A stretch of DNA of 64,000 nt, from positions 1-64,000 of the forward strand of contig CBETVX010000009.1 of NCBI GenBank assembly GCA_965539935.1, read 5' to 3'. Source of the stretch: CBETVX01 sp965539935 (GTDB lineage: Bacteria > Bacillota > Clostridia > Peptostreptococcales > Caminicellaceae). The position numbers and the translations under genes were made by a program. The notes under the pieces were generated by a model. It was not told the origin of the DNA, did no database searches, and worked only from the letters and a program-made list of their open reading frames with translations. Positions 24,241 through 31,811 of the stretch are shown here, in pieces. The number at the start of each line of letters is the position of its first letter. Position 1 is the stretch's first letter.

Positions 24241-24819
24241 TTAAATTAATTTTACGATCCTTTCAACTTCCTTTAGATAATCCTTTCGAGTTTCATCAGG
24301 CACATGAGGAACTGCCCCAAAGAATATATGATTTATAACCTCAATTCCACAAAAAGCAAATATACCTTCATCTGTTGTTTGTTTCATTGAGTTGTGCATT
24401 CCATTTTGTGCATAAATATCACTTGGGGTTCCAGTTGTACAAATTAGCAAACCTTTCTTTCCTTTTAATAATCCATTAGGGACTCCATCAACATATTCAT
24501 ATCCAAATCCATAGGATAAAACCCTATCAACATAACCTTTTATCATGGCTGGAAGTCCAGCCCACCAAACAGGATATATAAATGTAATAATATCAGCCCA
24601 TTTTACATGTTCCTGTTCTGTCTTTATATCTTCTGGTGTATTTCCACTTTGGAAGGCCTCAAAATCTGATGGCTTTAGTATAGGGTCGAATCCAATTGAA
24701 TAAAGATCTCTGATCCTTATGCTATCTCCTTTTTCCTGAACTGATTTTTGATAGGTATCAACTATTCCCTTTCCAAAGCTCTTTGGGTTTGGATGGGAAA
24801 AAACTACTAAATGGTTCAT
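24241..24819 (-). CDS. NAD(P)H dehydrogenase (quinone)/flavodoxin-fold oxidoreductase
   Basis: 192 residues from ATG at 24819 (GGAGGG 8 bases upstream; a TTG one codon earlier is also possible). It belongs to the KefF/YwrO/MdaB-type family, which uses FMN or FAD to reduce quinones or other acceptors with NAD(P)H. Signatures are LVVFSHPNPKSFGKGI at the N-terminus, FIYPVWWAGLPAMIKGYVDRVL near residues 81-102 and TTGTPSDIYAQNG near 127-139. It appears monocistronic with a terminator after it. The true acceptor cannot be told. Confidence 0.9.
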   Translation of the reverse strand: MNHLVVFSHPNPKSFGKGIVDTYQKSVQEKGDSIRIRDLYSIGFDPILKPSDFEAFQSGNTPEDIKTEQEHVKWADIITFIYPVWWAGLPAMIKGYVDRVLSYGFGYEYVDGVPNGLLKGKKGLLICTTGTPSDIYAQNGMHNSMKQTTDEGIFAFCGIEVINHIFFGAVPHVPDETRKDYLKEVERIVKLI

Positions 24820-24921
24820 CAATTATTCCCTCCTATATCATATAAACTCGTTTTTAGTTTGTACTTGGAGGTTATATTTTATTCTTTAATGTACTAATTT
24901 AGATTTATATCAATATTGCAG

Positions 24922-24958
24922 GCACAAAAAGAAAACACCTCAAATCAAAGTGTTTTCT
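24922..24958 (-). terminator. Terminator of RNase P RNA
   Basis: Minus-strand hairpin GAAAACAC / GTGTTTTC with an 11-base loop followed by TTTTTG, about 15 bases after the RNase P RNA 3' end. Confidence 0.85.
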
Positions 24959-24964
24959 GCCTTA

Positions 24965-25316
24965 TTATATACGAGCAAGTCTATAAGCCGAGTTCTGTAT
25001 TTGACAGTCATCTATCTAGGCCTACTGTTGCCAGTAGGCTCATGCGACCTACCTACGGGATGGCAGCGGGCAGCCACCTTTTTATATCCCTACTTGGTCT
25101 TGCTCCAGGTGGGGTTTACAGAGCCAGCTAGTCGCCTAGCTGCTGGTGAGCTCTTACCTCACCGTTCCACCCTTACCAACAAAAGTTGGCGGTATATTTC
25201 TGTTGCACTATCCTTAGAGTTGCCTCCACTGGGTATTATCCAGCACCTTGCCCTATGGAGCTCGGACTTTCCTCATCATTACCTAAGTAATGACGCGACC
25301 ATCTGACTTACTCGTA
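24965..25316 (-). ncRNA. rnpB: RNase P RNA
   Basis: The catalytic RNA that removes tRNA 5' leaders. Reading the minus strand, conserved blocks appear in order: GAGGAAAGTCCGAGCTCC, CAGAAATATACCGCC, GGTAAGGGTGGAA, AGAGCTCACCAGC and, near the 3' end, ACAGAACTCGGCTTATAGAC. Helix P1 pairs CGAGTAAGTC (about 25305-25314) with GACTTGCTCG (24972-24981). Open frames across this region on the plus strand are chance ORFs. It has its own promoter upstream and a terminator downstream. Confidence 0.96.
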
Positions 25317-25341
25317 ATATTTAATTTTCGTAGCAAAATAT

Positions 25342-25370
25342 ATGTTATCATGTATTATTACTTTTGTCAA
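25342..25370 (-). promoter_or_regulatory. Candidate promoter of rnpB
   Basis: A perfect TTGACA (25365-25370) and TAACAT (25342-25347) on the minus strand are separated by 17 bases, about 20 bases before the mature RNA end. Confidence 0.65.
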
Positions 25371-25400
25371 AATGTAATAATTTCATTATATGGTAGATTT

Positions 25401-26519
25401 TTATAATATACTAAATGGATTTATATCTTTTTCCGTTTTTATTACTTCTACATCATAACCTCTTTTGTTTATTTCATCTATTAAGTAATTTCTCAAAGGA
25501 GTTGCTATTATGCTTTCCGTTTCATAATGACCTGCATCTATTATTGCTATACCCAATTCCTTTGCATATTGGGCTTCATGGTATTTAATATCTCCAGTTA
25601 TATAACAGTCACACCCAGTTTTGACAGCATCTTTTATGAAATCTGCTCCACTTCCAGTACAAATAGCGACTTTTTTTATTAATTTATCTTTAACACCTAC
25701 ATATTTAACTAATTCTGAATTGAGTTTTTCTTTTAATAGCTCAGATAGTTCTTTTAGAGTAATTGGCTTGTGAAAATATCCTATCCTACCAAAGCCTTGA
25801 GGTTCATATTCATTTTTCAATGGGATTATATCATATGCGACTTCTTCATAGGGATGGCTTTTTAACATTGCATTTAAAACTTTATTAAGTTTATCCTGGG
25901 GCACAATAGTTTCTAGCCTATATTCATTAACCATTTCAAGTTTATCCACACTTCCTATATAGGGATTTGACCCTTCTAAGGGTTTGAAAGTCCCTTCACC
26001 AACCCCTTGAAAAGTACAATGACTATAGTTGCCAATATGCCCAGCACCAGCAGTACTTATAGCATCTCTAACTTCATTGACCTTCTCTTTAGGCACAAAG
26101 ATTACTAATTTATAGTATTTCTTTCTATATGTAATAGTTAAAGGTTCTAATGCCTTTAATCCTAACAATTCAGCCAGATAGTCACTTGTTCCACCCTTTG
26201 CTATATCAAGGTTAGTATGGGCAGAATATAGATTAATATCATTTTTTACTAATTGCATGGCAATATTAGCAATAGGATCTGAGGATACTATTTTTTTTAA
26301 TGGTTTGAATATTAATGGATGGTGGGAAATAATCATATCCACTTTTTTATCAATTGCTTCTTTAGTTATTTCACTATTTACTTCCAGACAAACTAAGATT
26401 TTATTAATTTGCTTATTAAGTCTTCCTATTTGTAATCCAACATTATCCCAATCCTCAGCCAAATAACTTGGTGCAATTTTTTCCATGATATTTGTTATTT
26501 TTCTACATTCTATAGGCAT
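25401..26519 (-). CDS. Nif3-like dinuclear metal-centre protein (YqfO type)
   Basis: 372 residues, the long form with a central PII-like/YqfO insertion (about 130-235) between the two halves of the Nif3 domain. Metal-ligand histidines are visible in ISHHPLIFKP near 64-73 and in HTNLD near 101; HYETES near 332 supplies His and Glu. Proteins of this family bind two metals and are annotated as GTP cyclohydrolase-like, but the cellular role is not settled. It overlaps the end of trmK by 10 bases, the common trmK-nif3 order in Firmicutes. Confidence 0.93.
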   Translation of the reverse strand: MPIECRKITNIMEKIAPSYLAEDWDNVGLQIGRLNKQINKILVCLEVNSEITKEAIDKKVDMIISHHPLIFKPLKKIVSSDPIANIAMQLVKNDINLYSAHTNLDIAKGGTSDYLAELLGLKALEPLTITYRKKYYKLVIFVPKEKVNEVRDAISTAGAGHIGNYSHCTFQGVGEGTFKPLEGSNPYIGSVDKLEMVNEYRLETIVPQDKLNKVLNAMLKSHPYEEVAYDIIPLKNEYEPQGFGRIGYFHKPITLKELSELLKEKLNSELVKYVGVKDKLIKKVAICTGSGADFIKDAVKTGCDCYITGDIKYHEAQYAKELGIAIIDAGHYETESIIATPLRNYLIDEINKRGYDVEVIKTEKDINPFSIL

Positions 26520-27199
26520 GTTTTCAACTCCTCAAGCTTTTTTATTTTTTCTATACATTCTTTTCTTTTATTTATTGCTTTTTGAGAGTCTCCATCTTTT
26601 ACCATATTTAGAATACGATTATATTTTTTTATTTTTTTATCTATGAATTCTTCTAAAATAGGGTCCTTATTTTCAATAAGTTTTTTTCCTACTTCATAAT
26701 ATATATCATTTTCTAATTCCATTTTACCATGGGTAGCAACAATTATTTCATAGATTTTTTCTGATTCTTTTACTAGTTTTTCTTTTATAATCCTTAATCC
26801 ATTTTTCTCCATCCATTTTCTTAGTATATCTTGATCACTCATAGGTTGTAAAATAAATGTATTTATTCTATTTACTACATCTTGATTTTTTTCTAGAATT
26901 TCTTTTATTAGTTCTCCACCCATTCCAGCTATAATTACTGTATCTATTTCACCTGGTTTTACTGATTCTAATCCATTTCCTAATCTTGTTTGTATATTTT
27001 TTTCTAAGCCATGTTCTTTTATGGTGCTATTAGCATTTTCTAGTGGGCCTTTATTTATATCCATTGCAATAGCCTTTTGTATAATATTATTTAATACTAA
27101 ATAAACTGGAACGTATCCATGATCTGTTCCAACATCACCGACTATTGCACCCTTTGGTACAAATTGAGCTATTGCTTTAAGTCTAGGTGATAATTTCAT
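26510..27199 (-). CDS. trmK: tRNA (adenine(22)-N1)-methyltransferase
   Basis: 229 residues from ATG at 27199; the ATG two codons earlier lies directly against the GAGGG ribosome site. It methylates A22 of tRNAs using SAM. The motif I GAIVGDVGTDHGYVPVYL is near residues 17-34 and VIIAGMGGELIKEIL near 92-106, with FILQPM near 117-122; a coiled C-terminal helical domain (about 160-229) is typical. It precedes nif3 with a 10-base overlap. A short intergenic region separates it from the divergent small gene at 27289. Confidence 0.95.
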   Translation of the reverse strand: MKLSPRLKAIAQFVPKGAIVGDVGTDHGYVPVYLVLNNIIQKAIAMDINKGPLENANSTIKEHGLEKNIQTRLGNGLESVKPGEIDTVIIAGMGGELIKEILEKNQDVVNRINTFILQPMSDQDILRKWMEKNGLRIIKEKLVKESEKIYEIIVATHGKMELENDIYYEVGKKLIENKDPILEEFIDKKIKKYNRILNMVKDGDSQKAINKRKECIEKIKKLEELKTCL

Positions 27200-27288
27200 T
27201 TTCATCCCTCATTTTTTATTAATATCTTTTCATAATCTGAATATTTATATTTGATTTTTTTAAAAATAAACCTATGGGAGGTGTTATT

Positions 27289-27492
27289 TTGACAAGAAAA
27301 CAAAGGCAAAATACAAGTAATACAAAGCTCAGCTCTAAATTAGTTCATTTCAGTTGGGGTGGACAAACCCAAGAATGGGAAGAAGAGGCTGATCAAATAA
27401 TGAATTACCTCCAAGATAAATTAGACAGAAAAGAAAGTGATTCTGAAAAATCAAATAAAATTGAATATGGTAAATACAAACATTACTGGTAA
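27289..27492 (+). CDS. Small conserved-looking hypothetical protein, 67 residues
   Basis: I chose TTG at 27289, since GGGAGGTG lies 5 bases upstream; the ATG at 27274 overlaps that ribosome site. The product starts MTRKQRQNTSN and contains LVHFSWGGQTQEWEEEADQI, then a lysine/glutamate-rich tail ending GKYKHYW. No membrane segment is visible. Function is unknown. It converges on rpoD with a shared terminator, and the strong ribosome site supports a real gene. Confidence 0.7.
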   Translation: MTRKQRQNTSNTKLSSKLVHFSWGGQTQEWEEEADQIMNYLQDKLDRKESDSEKSNKIEYGKYKHYW

Positions 27493-27502
27493 ATGAAATA
27501 AC

Positions 27503-27530
27503 AAAGATTCGCATACGCGAATCTTTTATT
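27503..27530. terminator. Bidirectional terminator between the small gene and rpoD
   Basis: A 10-bp perfect stem AAAGATTCGC / GCGAATCTTT with loop ATAC, T-rich on the plus side and A-rich on the other. Confidence 0.85.
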
Positions 27531-28629
27531 ATTCTAAATAGTCCTTTAATTTTTTGCTTCTACTTGGATGTTTAAGTTTCCTAAGGGCCTTTGCTTCTAT
27601 CTGTCTAATACGCTCTCTTGTAACATCGAACTTCTTACCAACCTCTTCTAATGTCCTAGCTCTACCATCTTCAAGTCCAAATCTTAACTTTAAAACTTTT
27701 TGTTCTCTAGGAGTTAGGGTATCTAATACCTCTATAAGTTGTTCTTTAAGCATTGAAAAAGCTGCGGCTTCAGCCGGTGCTGGAGCATCTTCATCTGGAA
27801 TAAAATCTCCAAGATGACTGTCTTCTTCTTCCCCAATAGGAGTTTCTAAAGAAACTGGTTCTTGAGCTATTTTTAAAATCTCTCTAACTTTCTCAACGGT
27901 CATGTCCATTTCCTGAGCTATCTCTTCAGGTAGTGGTTCTCTGCCAAGCTCCTGTAACAATTGTCTAGAAACTCTAATAAGTTTATTGATTGTTTCAACC
28001 ATATGTACAGGTATTCTTATTGTTCTTGCTTGATCAGCTATGGCTCTTGTAATTGCTTGTCTAATCCACCAAGTTGCATAGGTACTAAATTTATATCCTT
28101 TTCTCCAATCAAATTTCTCTACTGCTTTAATAAGTCCAAGGTTACCTTCTTGAATAAGGTCTAAAAATAACATTCCTCTACCAACATATCTCTTTGCTAT
28201 ACTAACAACTAATCTAAGATTAGCTTCACAAAGTCTTCTCTTTGCAATTTCATCTCCATCTTCCATGCGTTTTGCAAGTTCAATTTCTTCTTCAGCAGTT
28301 AAAAGTGGTACCTTCCCTATTTCTTTAAGATACATCCTCACAGGATCATCTATGTTAATACCTTTAGGTATAGATATATCTAATTGATTATCTTCCTTTT
28401 CATTATCAGTATCATCATTAAATTCTAGAATTTCATCTTTATCACCAACTATTTCTATACCCATAGAAGTCAATGAGTCATAGACTTCTTCAACTTGATC
28501 CTTATCTAAATCAATTTCTTCTAAAGCATCCATTATTTCAGTATATGTCAAATTGCCTTTCTTTTTTCCCTTTTCAATTAGCTTTTTGACTGACTCCATT
28601 TTTTTCTTATCATTTTTTTTAGAACTCAT
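27529..28629 (-). CDS. rpoD: RNA polymerase primary sigma factor
   Basis: 366 residues. Region 1.1 is at the N-terminus (about 10-75). Region 1.2/2.1 begins DDPVRMYLKEIGKVPLLTAEEEIELAKRM near 95, and region 2.3-2.4 contains DLIQEGNLGLIKAVEKFDWRKGYKFSTYATWWIRQAI near 155-190. Region 4.2 near the C-terminus has TLEEVGKKFDVTRERIRQIE. It directs housekeeping transcription. It follows dnaG by 24 bases, the conserved dnaG-rpoD macromolecular-synthesis pair. AAGGAGGGAGTCAA precedes the ATG. Confidence 0.98.
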   Translation of the reverse strand: MSSKKNDKKKMESVKKLIEKGKKKGNLTYTEIMDALEEIDLDKDQVEEVYDSLTSMGIEIVGDKDEILEFNDDTDNEKEDNQLDISIPKGINIDDPVRMYLKEIGKVPLLTAEEEIELAKRMEDGDEIAKRRLCEANLRLVVSIAKRYVGRGMLFLDLIQEGNLGLIKAVEKFDWRKGYKFSTYATWWIRQAITRAIADQARTIRIPVHMVETINKLIRVSRQLLQELGREPLPEEIAQEMDMTVEKVREILKIAQEPVSLETPIGEEEDSHLGDFIPDEDAPAPAEAAAFSMLKEQLIEVLDTLTPREQKVLKLRFGLEDGRARTLEEVGKKFDVTRERIRQIEAKALRKLKHPSRSKKLKDYLE

Positions 28630-28653
28630 TTGACTCCCTCCTTTCTAAGAAAA

Positions 28654-30486
28654 TTAATTTATTTTTGCATCCCTTAGTTCCTTTAATAATTCTGTTAATC
28701 TCATACATAATACTCTTTCTCTCATTACATCTCCTTCTTGTTTATTTTCTTTTTCTTTTAAAGCCCTTATTTCTTCCTTAACTTTTTTTATTTCATCCTC
28801 AATTTTAAATCTTTTAAGAGAATTTGTTAAATCACTGATTGTTGCATCTATATCATCACTTGGAACTGATGTATGTATAATTTCATTTATTAATTTCCCA
28901 TCTTGTAGATCAATATTTTCTATCAATTTTTCAATTTTAATTTCATCATCTTCTTTATATATATTTTTAACTAGCATAAAAATATTTCTTAATTTATCAT
29001 TTATAAAGTAATCTTTATTTATTTGATTTATTATTTTTCTATAATTAGTTTTACTTGATAAAGATAAAGATATGATGTTTTTTTCAACTTCATATGTTCC
29101 ATTTTTTTCTGTTTTAGTTATGGCTACCATGTTATCATATTTTTGTCCATTATTATATGATCTATATCTAGAGTATGTTTTTCCATCCCTATTATTACCA
29201 TAAATTTCCGACTTTATAACTTTTGTGGGAACATCTGTTTCTTTAGACAATTTCCTTACGTAAATATCAAGCTCAACAGGACTTTTCATTAATTGTCTAA
29301 GTATTTTTATAGATTCTTTAATATAGCTTATTTTTCCTTCATTAGTATTAAAATCTACATTTTTTTTGATAAGTTCAAGTTTATAATCAATTAAAGGTAA
29401 AGCATTTTGAATCCTATCCATAAATCCTTCTTGACCATACTTATTTACGTATTCATCAGGATCCATATTTTCATTAAATCTTACCACCTTTACTTTACAT
29501 CCAACTTCACTTAAAATTTCTAGTCCCCTTATGGTTGCAGCTTCCCCAGCAGTATCAGAATCATAGGCAATAATTACTTCATCACAATACCTTTTTAAAA
29601 GTTCCCCATGTTGTTTTGTTAGTGAAGTTCCTAAGGTTGCTACGACATTTTTAATGCCTTGTTTATAAAGTGATATAACATCTGTATATCCTTCTACTAA
29701 AATTAGTTTCTTTTCTTTACCAAGCTCATTTTTGGCTAAATTCAATCCATATAAAATATTACTTTTATCAAACACTATACTTTCAGGGGAGTTTAAATAT
29801 TTAGGTAAAGAATTATCAAGCACTCTGCCACCAAATCCCACAATCTTCTTAGGTGGCATAATGATAGGAAATATTACTCTATTTCTAAATCTATCATAAT
29901 AGCCTTTATTTTCTTTCCTTCTAATAATAAGACCTGATTCATATATAAGGTCTATAGAAAACCCCTTGTTTAGTAAGTAGTTTTTAAGACCATCCCAACT
30001 ATCTAAAGCATATCCTAGTCCAAATCTTTTTATTATATTGTTATCAAAACCTCTTTTCTTAAAATACTTCATACCAGGATTTTGAGTTTTTACTAAATTT
30101 TTATAGTAATATATAGCAGCTTCTCTATTAATTTCAAGTAACTTTTTTTTCTTATCATACGTATCAGTTTTAAAATTTGTTTCCCTATAAGTATTAATAT
30201 TAAGGCCCGATTTATCTGCTAAAAACTCTATAGCATCAATAAAATCTAGACTTTCAATATTCATTATAAATTGAATTACATTACCTGATTCTCCACATCC
30301 AAAACAATGATATACTTGTTTATCATCTGATACAAAAAAAGAAGGTGTTTTTTCATTGTGAAATGGACATAAACCTTTAAAATTTTTACCTGTTTTTTTA
30401 AGGTGTACATATTCTGAAATAACACTTACAATATCATTGCGTTGAATAACTTCTTCTATTAAGCTTTCAGAATATCTATTAGCCAT
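28654..30486 (-). CDS. dnaG: DNA primase
   Basis: 610 residues. It makes RNA primers for replication. The N-terminal zinc ribbon has Cys40, His43, Cys61 and Cys64 (CPFH...HCFGC); the catalytic TOPRIM core includes LVEGYTDVISLY near 260-271 and IIAYDSDTAGEAA near 303-315. The C-terminal ~170 residues are the divergent DnaB-interacting region, with a lysine/glutamate-rich helical tail. It stands directly before rpoD. The AGGTGTGG site precedes the ATG. Confidence 0.97.
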   Translation of the reverse strand: MANRYSESLIEEVIQRNDIVSVISEYVHLKKTGKNFKGLCPFHNEKTPSFFVSDDKQVYHCFGCGESGNVIQFIMNIESLDFIDAIEFLADKSGLNINTYRETNFKTDTYDKKKKLLEINREAAIYYYKNLVKTQNPGMKYFKKRGFDNNIIKRFGLGYALDSWDGLKNYLLNKGFSIDLIYESGLIIRRKENKGYYDRFRNRVIFPIIMPPKKIVGFGGRVLDNSLPKYLNSPESIVFDKSNILYGLNLAKNELGKEKKLILVEGYTDVISLYKQGIKNVVATLGTSLTKQHGELLKRYCDEVIIAYDSDTAGEAATIRGLEILSEVGCKVKVVRFNENMDPDEYVNKYGQEGFMDRIQNALPLIDYKLELIKKNVDFNTNEGKISYIKESIKILRQLMKSPVELDIYVRKLSKETDVPTKVIKSEIYGNNRDGKTYSRYRSYNNGQKYDNMVAITKTEKNGTYEVEKNIISLSLSSKTNYRKIINQINKDYFINDKLRNIFMLVKNIYKEDDEIKIEKLIENIDLQDGKLINEIIHTSVPSDDIDATISDLTNSLKRFKIEDEIKKVKEEIRALKEKENKQEGDVMRERVLCMRLTELLKELRDAKIN

Positions 30487-30573
30487 TTATACCACACCTA
30501 AAATCTAAATATTATATAATAAATGTTTCTCTAAAATCTTTCATATTCCTCTAAAAAAGTTTTAAAAAAATAA

Positions 30574-30602
30574 ATAAAGCACATGTTTTATATGCTTTTC
30601 TT
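30574..30602 (-). terminator. Weak terminator-like hairpin after dgt
   Basis: AAAGCA and TGCTTT arms around an AT-rich loop, with ATTTATTTTTTT downstream on the minus strand. The stem is short, so read-through to dnaG is likely. Confidence 0.45.
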
Positions 30603-30690
30603 AGCATTATTCGACATCTTTCATTCATATCCTTCTAAAATATTAAAATTCTAAAATAATGAATTTTCTGATTTTTTGTTCCTTATTTAT

Positions 30691-31695
30691 TTATACCCAG
30701 AATTTTGGTACATAAATATCTAAAAATTTATTTACTGCATATCTATCTGACATACCTGCTATATAATCTTTTACCTTTGTTTCTAAATTGTTCTCCTCTT
30801 TAATCTCTTCAAAAATTTCAATTGGAAGTTTTTCTGGATTCTTACATAAGTATTTATATAAACTTTCTACAATTCTTTTTGCCTTTCCTTCTTCTTTTTT
30901 TGCTTCAATATTTAAATATACATTTTCAAACATAAAATTTCTAAGTTTATTAGTATAATAAAATACTTCATCACTCATAGATATTTTTTCCTTATTTAAA
31001 CTATTATATATAACATCAGTAATCATTTTATTTATCCTACTACTATGATTTGTCCCTAAAGTTTTAAGACAATCTAATGGCAGATCATTATATTTAAGAA
31101 CACCTGCCCTTATGGCATCATCAATATCATGATTAATATAAGCAATTCTATCACTAAACTTGACTATTTGTCCTTCTAAAGTACTTGGAGTTAATTTTCC
31201 TGTATGATTTAGAATCCCATCCCTAACTTCATATGTAAGATTAAGTCCATAATCCCTGCTTTTTTCTAAACAATCTACTACCCTTAAACTTTGTTCATTA
31301 TGTCTAAAACCTTCTTTATGGACTTTATTAAGAGCTTCTTCTCCACAATGTCCAAAGGGAGTATGGCCTAAATCATGTCCTAATGCTATGGCTTCAGTCA
31401 AATCTTCATTTAATCTTAAAGCCCTTGCTATAGTCCTTGAAATTTGTGCTACTTCAAGGGTGTGGGTCAATCTAGTTCTATAATGGTCGCCCTCAGGGGA
31501 TAAAAACACCTGAGTTTTATGTTTAAGTCTTCTAAAGGCCTTAGAGTGTATTATCCTATCTCTATCCCTTTGATATACCGTCCTTATATCACACTCAGCT
31601 TCAGCATATCTCCTACCCTTTGAGAATTTTGATTTAGCAGCAAACTTTGAAAGAGTATTTACTTCTAATTCCTCTGTTAACTCTCTCATTTTCAT
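30691..31695 (-). CDS. dgt: dGTP triphosphohydrolase-like HD protein
   Basis: 334 residues of the Dgt family, HD superfamily. Metal-binding residues are visible: RLTHTLEVAQ near 76-85, GHDLGHTPFGHCGEEAL near 107-123 and RIAYINHDIDDAI near 183-195. It hydrolyses dNTPs to nucleosides and triphosphate. The Firmicute short form lacks the long insert of E. coli Dgt. It precedes dnaG and follows ppdK in the conserved clostridial order ppdK-dgt-dnaG-rpoD. Confidence 0.94.
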   Translation of the reverse strand: MKMRELTEELEVNTLSKFAAKSKFSKGRRYAEAECDIRTVYQRDRDRIIHSKAFRRLKHKTQVFLSPEGDHYRTRLTHTLEVAQISRTIARALRLNEDLTEAIALGHDLGHTPFGHCGEEALNKVHKEGFRHNEQSLRVVDCLEKSRDYGLNLTYEVRDGILNHTGKLTPSTLEGQIVKFSDRIAYINHDIDDAIRAGVLKYNDLPLDCLKTLGTNHSSRINKMITDVIYNSLNKEKISMSDEVFYYTNKLRNFMFENVYLNIEAKKEEGKAKRIVESLYKYLCKNPEKLPIEIFEEIKEENNLETKVKDYIAGMSDRYAVNKFLDIYVPKFWV

Positions 31696-31774
31696 AGTAT
31701 CCCCTCTTTTTATAGGAAAATTAGTTCTCTAAATACTATATACAACGTTATTATGGAAATTCCTTCTCAAAAAT

Positions 31775-31804
31775 AAAAGGTATAACATCAGTCATACCTT
31801 TTAA
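31775..31804 (-). terminator. Terminator after ppdK
   Basis: AAAAGGTAT / ATACCTTTT stem with a 10-base loop, followed on the minus strand by ATTTTTG. Confidence 0.8.
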
Positions 31805-31811
31805 AAAAAAT

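Noticed and set aside
24916..25306. Plus-strand open frames of 71 and 118 residues
   Set aside because: They lie antisense to the RNase P RNA and show no protein-like composition or ribosome site.
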